Made by a program: the position numbers and the translations under genes. Below the pieces are notes generated by a model, which worked only from the letters and a program-made list of their open reading frames with translations, was not told where the DNA came from and made no database searches. From contig NC_015976.1 in the NCBI RefSeq assembly GCF_000283515.1, positions 1,612,001 through 1,676,000 of the forward strand: 64,000 nt of DNA, read 5' to 3'. The stretch is from Sphingobium sp. SYK-6. GTDB taxonomy: Bacteria; Pseudomonadota; Alphaproteobacteria; Sphingomonadales; Sphingomonadaceae. This document shows positions 13,751 through 21,654 of the stretch, piece by piece; positions within the stretch are counted from its first letter, which is position 1, and the number at the start of each line of letters is the position of its first letter.

Positions 13751-16066
13751 TTACATACCCAGATTCTTAAATACCAGCCGCAGCTGAAAGGAATTGCCGA
13801 GCCGCGCGTCGCCGACCGTCTGATAGTCGCGGCGCCATGTGAAGCCCATTTCCAGGCAATCGTCCTCATAGGCAATGCCGAGACGGTGGCGCACGGGCTC
13901 GAAGCCGGAGAGCGTGCTGGTCGGATCATCATTCGCGCCGGTGAGGTCGATATTGGTCGAGCCGAAAACGGACCAGTAGCGGGCGATCGCCACACGCGCC
14001 GCAACGCGGACTTCCTCGACATCGCGCAGGTCCTCCACGCCGGACGTCACGTTGCGATCCAGCCGGAGATAGCCCACTTCGATATAGGTCTTGCGCGAGC
14101 CGACCGTGGCCTCGATCTCGTTGCGGCGGACGGCAAGATTATCCTTGTCGACGCGGAAGCGGTGCGTGACCGCCAGGAAATCCTTGTAGCGCAGTTGCGC
14201 CCGCCCCACGATGTCCGACATACGATCGGAAAGGCCCGTGCCGTCCGGCAACACGGTGGCGCGTTCGGTGAGCCGGTAGCTCTGACCCACCGTCGCGTCG
14301 AAGGTGAAATTCGGCCGATCGAGCCGATAATCGAACCCGTAAGTGATCCGGCTCGAATCCTCGAAGCGGTCATAACCCGGAAAGCGATTCAGCGCGAAGA
14401 GGTTGGAATCCTCCAGATCGATCGCCCGAGCATCCTCATTGGGCACATCGAGATTGGAAATGCGCGGCGCGAGCACCAGCTGGATGCGCGGCGTGATCCG
14501 CTGGCTGCCGCCCAGCGCCTTGCCGATGAACGGCCAGCGCATGTCGAGCGCGAGCGCTGCGATCCCGCGCGTCTGCCAACCGGGCTCGCCGCGGTAGATG
14601 ACCGTCGGGCTGAGATCATTCTGCGCGCTGTGATAGACATCGCCCCGGGCATAGCCGGTGATGCTCACTTCCTGGCCCATCCCGGTCAGCCGGCTCTGGG
14701 ACCAGGTGACACCCGCGAAAGCACGCTGGGTATCCTGCCCATCGGTGCGCAGGATCGATAGGCTGTTCGCCTGAAACTGCACGCGCCCGCCGAACAGGGG
14801 ATCGGTCGTGCGCAGGCGATAGTCGATTGCGGGGATGGCGATGGGCAGCTGCCCCGCCGAGACGCCCGGCCGCAACGACTGGAAAGCCCAGCCTGCGATG
14901 GACAGGTAGCTGCGCGTATCGATGCGCTCGAGATTGACGGTCGAACGCAGCCTGTCTTCGCGGGAAATGTCGTAGCGGTTGAGGAAGGTGCGATCGGAAA
15001 CGTAGCGGAGCGAGCCGGACAGCGACCACAAGGGATCGAACTGGAATTTCCCGCTCGCGGCCAGATAACCGCGCAGCTTGTCCTTGGTGGTCGTGATAGT
15101 CGGATCCGCCACCGGGGTCACGGCGCTGACGGTCGCAAAGCCGGTGACCTGGTAAGCGCCATTGGAGAGTAAGGCTCGATAATTGCCCTCGATCATCGGC
15201 AATTCGGCGCTGAAGACGTGCGGCGTCAGCGTCAGGTCGCGATTGCTGGAGAGGCGCCAGTAATAGGGCACCGCGAACTCGAAGCCGTTGCGACGGTCAT
15301 AGCCCACATCCGGCACCAGCAGGCCATCGCCGCCTTCCTCGCCGATGCTGTGGCGCAGGCCGGGCAGGGGAATGAGTGGCATCCCGAGCAGCTTGACCCG
15401 CGCATTGTCGTAGCGCACCCGCTCGCGCGCATTGTCCAGCACCACCCGATCGGCCTGGATCTGCCAGGTCGGCTCCTTGGGGCAGCCGGCATCGGTTTCG
15501 ACCCGGCAAGGCGTGTAGGCGGCACGCTCCAGCACATAGATATCGCCTTCGCGCGTGCCTTTCTCGGCGGCGAGGCGATTGGCATTGTTGGTGACGATCA
15601 GCAGATTCTGGATGACGCCGTCCCGCAGGCTCTCGGTGACGTCCATCTCGTCCGCATAAGCCCTGTCGCCTTTCTCGTTCACGAGGGCGACATCGCCGCG
15701 CGCGATGACCGTTCCCGCCTTGCGGTCCCAGCTCACTTCATCGGCAAAGAGGCGTGCCCCTTCCCGCGACACCTGGACATTGCCCGACGCGGTGACGACA
15801 TCCGAATCCTGATCATAATCGATGCGGGCGGCCTCGAAGGCGATTTCCTCGGCCGAGATCGGCTGGTCCGGCGGCGCCAGGTCGCGAGCAGCGACCGGGG
15901 GATCCTGAAGGATCGGGCCCTCGCCTGTCGTTTGGGCGCCGGCGCGATTCGCGCCTGTCCCCGCCAGCAGCAATGCGATTGCCGTGGCGGCGACCATCGT
16001 CGGCCGCTGGAGAGCTTGCCTCTGTTGCGCGCGGCGCAGCCTCGTCGCCAAACCTGTCGTCTCCAT
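13751..16066 (-). CDS. lptD: LPS-assembly outer-membrane protein LptD
   Basis: Protein of 771 residues. A signal sequence (TMVAATAIALLLAGTGANRAGAQ) precedes an OstA/LptA-like jellyroll (about 70-190: ARIDYDQDSDVVTASGNVQVSREG), then a beta-barrel of LptD type ending in LRLVFKNLGM. It inserts lipopolysaccharide (or glycosphingolipid-linked cargo, if sphingomonad) into the outer leaflet. Cysteines in the N-domain (YTPCRVETDAGCPKEP) and near the C terminus (DDCLEMGF) could form the inter-domain disulphides known for this family. First gene of the operon and divergent from pepA. Confidence 0.93.
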   Translation of the reverse strand: METTGLATRLRRAQQRQALQRPTMVAATAIALLLAGTGANRAGAQTTGEGPILQDPPVAARDLAPPDQPISAEEIAFEAARIDYDQDSDVVTASGNVQVSREGARLFADEVSWDRKAGTVIARGDVALVNEKGDRAYADEMDVTESLRDGVIQNLLIVTNNANRLAAEKGTREGDIYVLERAAYTPCRVETDAGCPKEPTWQIQADRVVLDNARERVRYDNARVKLLGMPLIPLPGLRHSIGEEGGDGLLVPDVGYDRRNGFEFAVPYYWRLSSNRDLTLTPHVFSAELPMIEGNYRALLSNGAYQVTGFATVSAVTPVADPTITTTKDKLRGYLAASGKFQFDPLWSLSGSLRYVSDRTFLNRYDISREDRLRSTVNLERIDTRSYLSIAGWAFQSLRPGVSAGQLPIAIPAIDYRLRTTDPLFGGRVQFQANSLSILRTDGQDTQRAFAGVTWSQSRLTGMGQEVSITGYARGDVYHSAQNDLSPTVIYRGEPGWQTRGIAALALDMRWPFIGKALGGSQRITPRIQLVLAPRISNLDVPNEDARAIDLEDSNLFALNRFPGYDRFEDSSRITYGFDYRLDRPNFTFDATVGQSYRLTERATVLPDGTGLSDRMSDIVGRAQLRYKDFLAVTHRFRVDKDNLAVRRNEIEATVGSRKTYIEVGYLRLDRNVTSGVEDLRDVEEVRVAARVAIARYWSVFGSTNIDLTGANDDPTSTLSGFEPVRHRLGIAYEDDCLEMGFTWRRDYQTVGDARLGNSFQLRLVFKNLGM

Positions 16067-16261
16067 ACTGGTTGCGGGCGGAAGCTTTGCTTGGCGCCTG
16101 CGCCGCCTATTGCATTGCCGCGCCCCGATCGCAATCTCCTAGCCAAGCGCGAAATCGCGTCAATCGCGCCGTTTGCCGTGGCGCGGCGGGCGGCAAGGCG
16201 CTATTCGGCAGCCAATCATGCGCCGGCTGGCGCGGTCATTTCGGTTCCAGGAGCTTAATTC

Positions 16262-17716
16262 ATGAAGATCGCCATCAGTGCTTCTCGTCCCGAGGATGCG
16301 GGATGTCTCATCTTCCCGATCGCCAAGGGAGCGGACATCGCTCCGGCCATCGAGGCGCGGGCCCTGGCGGCCGATGCCGCCGCCAGCCTGCGCTTCGCGG
16401 GTGAAGCCGGGGGGCTTGTCGAGCTGTTCGCCAGCGAGGCGGGGAAGACCATGCGCATCCTGCTGGTCGGGACGGGCGAAGGCAGTGCCGCCGATTTCGA
16501 GAAGGCGGGCGCCGCTGTGTCCGCGCGGCTGCTGACTTCCGGCCTGACTCACGCAGCGGTGGACGGCACGGCAATCGAGGCGGCATCGCTTGCCCATCTC
16601 GGCTTCGGGGCGCTGTTGCGGGCATGGCGGATCGATACCTATCGCACGCGGCTCAGCGAGAAGGCGAAGCCGACCCTCGAGACGCTGACGCTGGTCAGCG
16701 AGGCGGCTGAGCTGGCCGCGCTGTGGGCGGATCGCGAGGCCCTGGCAGGCGGTGTGGCGTTCACGCGCGAGTTGATATCCGAGCCGGCCAATATCCTTTA
16801 TCCCGAGAGCTTCGTGGAGCGTTGCGCGCCGCTGGCCGATCTGGGCGTCGAGATCAGCGTGCTGACCGAGGACGACATGGAGCGGCTCGGCATGGGCGCG
16901 CTGCTCGGCGTGGCGCAGGGCTCGGTCCGCAAGCCGCGCCTTCTGGCCATGCGCTGGGACGGGACCGGCGGCATTCAGGAAAAACCGCTGCTGCTGGTCG
17001 GCAAGGGCGTCACCTTCGATACCGGCGGCATTTCGCTTAAGCCCGGCCCCGGCATGGAAGACATGAAGTGGGACATGGGTGGGGCCGGGGCCGTGGCGGG
17101 CACCATGAAAGCCCTCGCGCTGCGCAAGGCCAATGCCCATGTCGTCGGCATCTGCGGCCTCGTCGAGAACATGCCGGACGGCAATGCGCAGCGGCCGGGC
17201 GATATCGTCACCACCATGTCGGGCCAGACGGTGGAAGTGCTGAACACGGATGCCGAAGGACGGCTGGTGCTGTGCGATGCCATCTGGTGGGCGCAGCAGA
17301 CCTACAAGCCCGAGGTTCTGCTCGATCTTGCCACGCTGACCGGCGCGATGATCATCGCGCTGGGCCACGAGCATGCTGGTCTGTTCAGCAATGACGATGG
17401 TCTTGCCAATCAGCTTCTCTCCGCAGGTGTCCAAAGCGGCGACAAGCTGTGGCGCTTCCCGCTGTCCGAAGCCTATGACAAGCTGCTGGACAGCCCCATC
17501 GCCGACATCAAGAATATCGGGCCGCGCTATGCCGGCTCCATCACGGCAGCGCAGTTCATCAAGCGCTTCGTGCAGGATGGCGTGAAGTGGGCGCATCTCG
17601 ACATCGCGGGCATGGTCTGGGCGGACAAGCCCGGCGCCACCTGGGACAAGGGCGCGACCGGCTATGGCGTGCGCCTGCTCGATCAGCTCATTCGCGATCA
17701 TTATCAGGCGGACTGA
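16262..17716 (+). CDS. pepA: leucyl (cytosol) aminopeptidase, M17 family
   Basis: Two-metal aminopeptidase of 484 residues. The N-terminal alpha/beta domain spans about 1-160. The catalytic domain has all expected ligands: K248 and D253 in GKGVTFDTGG, D271, and the family signature NTDAEGRL with D330, E332 and catalytic R334. It releases N-terminal residues from peptides in the cytoplasm; some homologues also bind DNA. It is preceded by AGGAG a few bases before the ATG and followed 20 bases later by holC, as in many proteobacteria where pepA and holC are linked. Confidence 0.95.
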   Translation: MKIAISASRPEDAGCLIFPIAKGADIAPAIEARALAADAAASLRFAGEAGGLVELFASEAGKTMRILLVGTGEGSAADFEKAGAAVSARLLTSGLTHAAVDGTAIEAASLAHLGFGALLRAWRIDTYRTRLSEKAKPTLETLTLVSEAAELAALWADREALAGGVAFTRELISEPANILYPESFVERCAPLADLGVEISVLTEDDMERLGMGALLGVAQGSVRKPRLLAMRWDGTGGIQEKPLLLVGKGVTFDTGGISLKPGPGMEDMKWDMGGAGAVAGTMKALALRKANAHVVGICGLVENMPDGNAQRPGDIVTTMSGQTVEVLNTDAEGRLVLCDAIWWAQQTYKPEVLLDLATLTGAMIIALGHEHAGLFSNDDGLANQLLSAGVQSGDKLWRFPLSEAYDKLLDSPIADIKNIGPRYAGSITAAQFIKRFVQDGVKWAHLDIAGMVWADKPGATWDKGATGYGVRLLDQLIRDHYQAD

Positions 17717-17736
17717 TCCGGGGGACGGGAAAAAGC

Positions 17737-18174
17737 GTGCAGGTCGACTTCTACCAGCTCAGCCGCGATCCGGTCGAAACCGTCATGCCCGCGATCGCGC
17801 GCAGGATCCTGGAGAGCGGTGGCCGGCTGCTGGTGGTCTCGGACGAGCGGGACCAGCTCGACCGGATTTCCCGGGGCCTGTGGAACGCGGGGCCGGAGAC
17901 CTATCTCGCGAACGATCATGCCGACGCGCCGGCGTCGCATGTCCAGCCGGTGCTGCTCTCGCCCGGTTGCGAGCCGCTGAACGGCGCCCGTCATGCGGCG
18001 CTGGCGGATGGTCGGTGGCGGGAAGAGGTCCTTGGCTTCGATCGGGCTTTCTACTTCTTCGACGAGGCGACCATCGCCGGTGCGCGTGCGGCATGGCGCG
18101 CGCTGAGCCGGACGGACGGCGTCGTCCCTCGTTTCTGGAAGCAGGAAGGCGGCCGCTGGCGGCAGGGACCCTGA
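17737..18174 (+). CDS. holC: DNA polymerase III chi subunit
   Basis: Protein of 145 residues of the HolC family: VDFYQLSRDPVETVMPAIARRILESGGRLLV is the typical N-terminal Rossmann-like half, followed by QPVLLSP and FYFFDEATIAGARAAWRAL. Chi links the clamp loader to single-strand binding protein at the replication fork. Start is a GTG with GGGGACGGGA upstream; earlier in-frame starts lie within pepA. Convergent with the GIY-YIG gene, whose stop is only 14 bases away. Confidence 0.88.
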   Translation: MQVDFYQLSRDPVETVMPAIARRILESGGRLLVVSDERDQLDRISRGLWNAGPETYLANDHADAPASHVQPVLLSPGCEPLNGARHAALADGRWREEVLGFDRAFYFFDEATIAGARAAWRALSRTDGVVPRFWKQEGGRWRQGP

Positions 18175-18188
18175 GCAACGCCGTGCTC

Positions 18189-18932
18189 TCAGGGTGGTGA
18201 CCAGCCGGTCGTGTGGATCAGTTCGGCCAGCAATTGCGTGCGATGAAGATGCTCGATCTCCGGATCGGCGACCTGAAGATATTCGGCCCCTGAGAGATTG
18301 TCGCCACGCTTGCGGTTCAGTGGTGGCTCGAGGCTCTCGATCATCAATGCCTCCATCGTTTCGATGATCACATTGTGGTTCCACGAGGAGGACGGGGTGT
18401 GGAGCAGCCCATCCTTGCCCACAGCCCGCATGCCGAACCAGGAGAAACGATCCCAGCGTCCCGCCATCCGGTCCCCCGTATGGGCCTTGAGGCGGGCGCA
18501 GAGCTTCTCCGTCGCCCGGCCGACATAAATGATCCGATCGCGGTCATGCAGCAGGTAGACGCCGACCTGCTCTGCAAAGTCCACCTTGCCCGGCCCGCGC
18601 TTCTGCCGCCCGAACAGCCTGGGCTGGCCGCTCCAGCGGATCTGGTCCCGTTTCCAGTACATGCCGAATGCGGTGAGCGCTCCGGGGCCGGAGCGGGGCG
18701 CCGCCCTTTCCGCGCGTGTCTGCAGTGCCGGGCCGGGGCAATCCTCGCAGATCGTTGCGGCGGGCCGGTGATAGATGATGGGCTCCCTGCAATGACCAGC
18801 TTTGACACAGGGGATCACAGCAGTCCCCGCGGGCGCCGGGGACCGGGAATGCAGGGCAGGGACTGGCGGGATATCGGGGCCATCTGGCCTGTACTGGATC
18901 GATCCATCCGTCTGGCGGATCAGTCGATACAT
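18189..18932 (-). CDS. GIY-YIG nuclease-domain protein with N-terminal cysteine cluster
   Basis: A protein of 247 residues from the ATG at 18932, chosen because GGAGAG lies just upstream; an ATG at 18980 would add 16 residues. The GIY-YIG fold is at about 122-165: GVYLLHD, then IIYVGRATEKLCARL, then the Arg/Lys-rich helix. The N-terminal third holds C42, C48, C62 and C65, spaced as a possible zinc ribbon. Similar proteins occur in alphaproteobacteria without a demonstrated role. A DNA-structure nuclease activity is only inferred from the fold. Confidence 0.7.
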   Translation of the reverse strand: MYRLIRQTDGSIQYRPDGPDIPPVPALHSRSPAPAGTAVIPCVKAGHCREPIIYHRPAATICEDCPGPALQTRAERAAPRSGPGALTAFGMYWKRDQIRWSGQPRLFGRQKRGPGKVDFAEQVGVYLLHDRDRIIYVGRATEKLCARLKAHTGDRMAGRWDRFSWFGMRAVGKDGLLHTPSSSWNHNVIIETMEALMIESLEPPLNRKRGDNLSGAEYLQVADPEIEHLHRTQLLAELIHTTGWSPP

Positions 18933-19123
18933 GATCTCTCCGGGAACAACATCTTGTCCGGGCTGGCTTTCCATTTGCATGTTATGCTCCCGTCCCCGGG
19001 CATCAGCTTAGATGGACCGCATTAATCGATCGTAACAAGGTTTCTGGTGTGCACTTGATCCGGCAGCACTTCGCCGCTAGAGGGCGCGCGTCTTTCCATT
19101 CAGCCTGATTTCGGAGCATTCCC

Positions 19124-19546
19124 ATGGCGGTGACTCGCACCTTCTCGATCATCAAGCCCGACGCCACGCGTCGTAACCTCACCGGCGGCGTCACCAAGAT
19201 GCTCGAGGAGGCAGGCCTGCGCGTCGTCGCTTCCAAGCGCATTCACATGACCCGCGAGCAGGCCGAGGGCTTCTACGCGGTGCACAAGGAGCGCCCCTTC
19301 TTCGGCGAGCTGGTCGAATTCATGATCTCCGGCCCCGTCGTCGTGCAGGTGCTCGAAGGCGAGGACGCCGTGAAGCGCAATCGCGACGTGATGGGCGCCA
19401 CCAACCCGGCCAATGCCGACGAAGGCACCATCCGCAAGACCTATGCCGAGTCCATCGAGGCCAACAGCGTGCACGGGTCGGACAGCGAGGAGAATGCCGC
19501 GATCGAGATCGCCTACTTCTTCAAGCCGGAAGAAATCGTCGGCTGA
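19124..19546 (+). CDS. ndk: nucleoside diphosphate kinase
   Basis: Transfers the gamma phosphate between nucleoside triphosphates and diphosphates to balance NTP pools. The product has the standard 140 residues, begins with [11 protein letters not shown], and carries the phospho-histidine motif NSVHGSD (His117). Followed by a strong terminator hairpin, so it is probably transcribed alone. Confidence 0.97.
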   Translation: MAVTRTFSIIKPDATRRNLTGGVTKMLEEAGLRVVASKRIHMTREQAEGFYAVHKERPFFGELVEFMISGPVVVQVLEGEDAVKRNRDVMGATNPANADEGTIRKTYAESIEANSVHGSDSEENAAIEIAYFFKPEEIVG

Positions 19547-19570
19547 ACGCGAGTCGTCCATGCGACAGAA

Positions 19571-19601
19571 GGGCTGCCGGAGCGATCCGGCGGCCCTTTT
19601 T
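19571..19601 (+). terminator. rho-independent terminator after ndk
   Basis: Stem GGGCTGCCGGA (19571-19581) with TCCGGCGGCCC (19586-19596), one wobble pair, loop GCGA, followed by TTTTT. It starts 25 bases after the ndk stop. It also lies just beyond the stop of the converging cupin gene. Confidence 0.85.
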
Positions 19602-19605
19602 CATA

Positions 19606-20070
19606 TCAGGCGCCCGTCGCCGGCTGGCCCGCCCAGGCAAGCAGGTCGAAATCATCGGGGACGATGAGGAAGAGATTGGCGACAGGGGTGAGCATGTTGC
19701 TGCGATGCCCCTTGCCGCGCTGGTCCTCAATGAACACCAGATCGCCCTTGCCGATGCGATGACGGGTTCCATCGGTGAGTTCTACTTCGATGTCGCCGGT
19801 GATGTTGATCGAGAACCGCTTGTTCGGGGCTGTTCCCCAGTGCGTCCTGCCCGGGCCGATGCTGCCGGCAAGGACGGTTTCGACGGGAATGGGCTTGTTC
19901 CCATGCACGCGCACCCGCCGGGCACGGGAAATACCGTCCGCATCGGCATAGACATGCAGCACTTCGAGCAGGCCGGGTGGCGCGCGCATTGTCTGCGCTT
20001 CGGCGCCCTGCGGAGCGAGCATGGCGACAAGCGCACCCGCAGTCATGAGATCACGCCGACTGGTTTCCAT
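19606..20070 (-). CDS. exported cupin-domain protein
   Basis: Protein of 154 residues. The N terminus METSRRDLMTAGALVAMLAP resembles a twin-arginine signal (SRRDLMTAG). The mature part is a single cupin barrel: GRTHWG, then IEVELTDGTRHRIGKGDLVFIEDQRGKGHRS, where His residues could bind a metal. ATG at 20070 is chosen because it gives a complete signal peptide and is preceded by GAAGG. A Tat route would fit folding with a metal before export. No substrate can be inferred; similar proteins are annotated only as cupin proteins. Confidence 0.72.
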   Translation of the reverse strand: METSRRDLMTAGALVAMLAPQGAEAQTMRAPPGLLEVLHVYADADGISRARRVRVHGNKPIPVETVLAGSIGPGRTHWGTAPNKRFSINITGDIEVELTDGTRHRIGKGDLVFIEDQRGKGHRSNMLTPVANLFLIVPDDFDLLAWAGQPATGA

Positions 20071-20190
20071 CCTTCGCTCTCCCTCTCCCTCTCCCTTTTT
20101 TGCGTGATCGCCCGCCGGACTCCTCGGCACTTTCCGGCGGCCGCATCTTTCTCGCGCGGCGCTGGCCCGGGAAGGAAGAAACGTCCGGCG

Positions 20191-20472
20191 CTAGTCGTTG
20201 CCTCGCATCTGCTCATGATGGCGGATCACTTCGTCAATGACGAAGCGCAGGAACTTCTCGGTGAAGTCCGGGTCCAGATTGGCGTCCATCGCGAGCCGGC
20301 GCAGCCGCGCGACCTGCTCGCTCTCGCGTTGCGGATCCGCCGGGGGGAGGGCGGCCGTCGCCTTGTATTCGCCCACGGCCTTCGTGATCTTGAACCGTTC
20401 GGCCAGCATGAAGACGAGCGCGGCGTCGATATTGTCGATGCTTTCCCGGTAGCGCCTGAGCGTTTCGTCCAT
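20191..20472 (-). CDS. chorismate mutase (AroQ class)
   Basis: Protein of 93 residues forming an all-helical AroQ monomer: RYRESIDNIDAALVFMLAERFKITKAVGEYK carries the expected Arg, Lys and Arg active-site residues, followed by REXEQVARLRRLA-type and FLRFVIDEVIRHHE helices. It rearranges chorismate to prephenate for Phe and Tyr synthesis. The ATG at 20472 has AAGGAGAAGG upstream. Divergent from the polyprenyl synthase gene and in tandem with the cupin gene. Confidence 0.85.
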   Translation of the reverse strand: MDETLRRYRESIDNIDAALVFMLAERFKITKAVGEYKATAALPPADPQRESEQVARLRRLAMDANLDPDFTEKFLRFVIDEVIRHHEQMRGND

Positions 20473-20577
20473 TCCGCTGCCTTCTCCTTTTTTGCGGCGG
20501 GCATCACTCGCCTCTCCGCAGGCACAAGGCAAGCCAATTTGCTTGCCAAACCGGGGTGCTGCCGCCAGAGCACGGCC

Positions 20578-21591
20578 ATGAGCGCCACCATTCACCGCCT
20601 GTCGCGCAACAGCGCGCCATCGCTCGAGCCGATGATGAGCCTGGTCGCGGAAGACCTGAACAGCGTCAACGCCGTGATCCTGGCGCGCATGCAGTCGCGC
20701 ATTCCGCTGATCCCGGAGCTTGCGGGCCATTTGATCGCGGGGGGCGGCAAGCGCATGCGCCCCATGCTGACACTCGCTTGCGCGCGGCTGCTCGATTATG
20801 CCGGCACGCGCCATCACAGGCTCGCCGCCGCGGTCGAGTTTATTCACACCGCCACGCTGCTGCACGACGATGTGGTGGATGGCAGCGCGATGCGGCGGGG
20901 CAAGCGCACGGCAAACATGATCTGGGGCAACAATGCCTCGGTGCTGGTCGGCGATTTCCTCTTCAGCCGCTCCTTCGAGCTGATGGTCGAGGACGGCTCG
21001 CTCAAGGTCCTCAAGATTCTGGCCAACGCCTCCGCCGTCATTGCCGAGGGCGAAGTGAACCAGCTCACCGCCCAGCGCCGGATTGAGACGGACGAGGACC
21101 AGTATCTGGACATCATCGGCGCGAAGACCGCCGCGCTGTTCGCGGCCGCCTGCCGTATCGCGGCCGTGGTGGCCGAGCGGCCCGAAGCGGAGGAACTCGC
21201 GCTGGATGCCTATGGCCGCAATCTCGGCATTGCCTTCCAGCTCGTCGATGATGCCATCGATTATGTCTCGGACGGCGAGACCATGGGCAAGGACACCGGC
21301 GACGATTTCCGCGACGGCAAGATCACTCTGCCGGTCATCCTGGCTTATGCGCGCGGCAACGAGGCGGATCGCAAGTTCTGGAAAGAGACCATGTCGGGCC
21401 TGCACGGGGACAATGCCGATCTGGCCCATGCCCAGTCTCTGCTCGCCGCAACGGGGGCGATCGACGATACGCTGGCACGTGCCCGCCATTATGGCCAGCG
21501 GGCGATCGATGCGATCGGCATGTTCGGCAATGCGCGGGCCAAGGCGGCCCTGACCGAGGCCGTCGAGTTCGCAATCGCGCGCGCTTACTAA
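20578..21591 (+). CDS. long-chain polyprenyl diphosphate synthase (IspB type)
   Basis: Trans-isoprenyl diphosphate synthase of 337 residues. The two aspartate-rich motifs are DDVVD (97-101, in LLHDDVVDGSAMRRG) and DDAID (224-228), and GGGKRMRP binds the isopentenyl diphosphate. The layout fits synthesis of the octa- to decaprenyl tail of ubiquinone; sphingomonads use Q-10, so a decaprenyl product is likely but not shown. The reading frame extends upstream, but the ATG at 20578 matches the family start. Confidence 0.9.
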   Translation: MSATIHRLSRNSAPSLEPMMSLVAEDLNSVNAVILARMQSRIPLIPELAGHLIAGGGKRMRPMLTLACARLLDYAGTRHHRLAAAVEFIHTATLLHDDVVDGSAMRRGKRTANMIWGNNASVLVGDFLFSRSFELMVEDGSLKVLKILANASAVIAEGEVNQLTAQRRIETDEDQYLDIIGAKTAALFAAACRIAAVVAERPEAEELALDAYGRNLGIAFQLVDDAIDYVSDGETMGKDTGDDFRDGKITLPVILAYARGNEADRKFWKETMSGLHGDNADLAHAQSLLAATGAIDDTLARARHYGQRAIDAIGMFGNARAKAALTEAVEFAIARAY

Positions 21592-21654
21592 TCGCAAGAT
21601 GCCGGACAGGCCGGGGGGCTTGTTAGAAAGTCGCGTCTGCGTCACGGACGAGGC

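Noticed and set aside
15218..16258. A 346-codon plus-strand frame running up to pepA
   Set aside because: It is antisense to the N-terminal half of lptD, and its product has no family resemblance.
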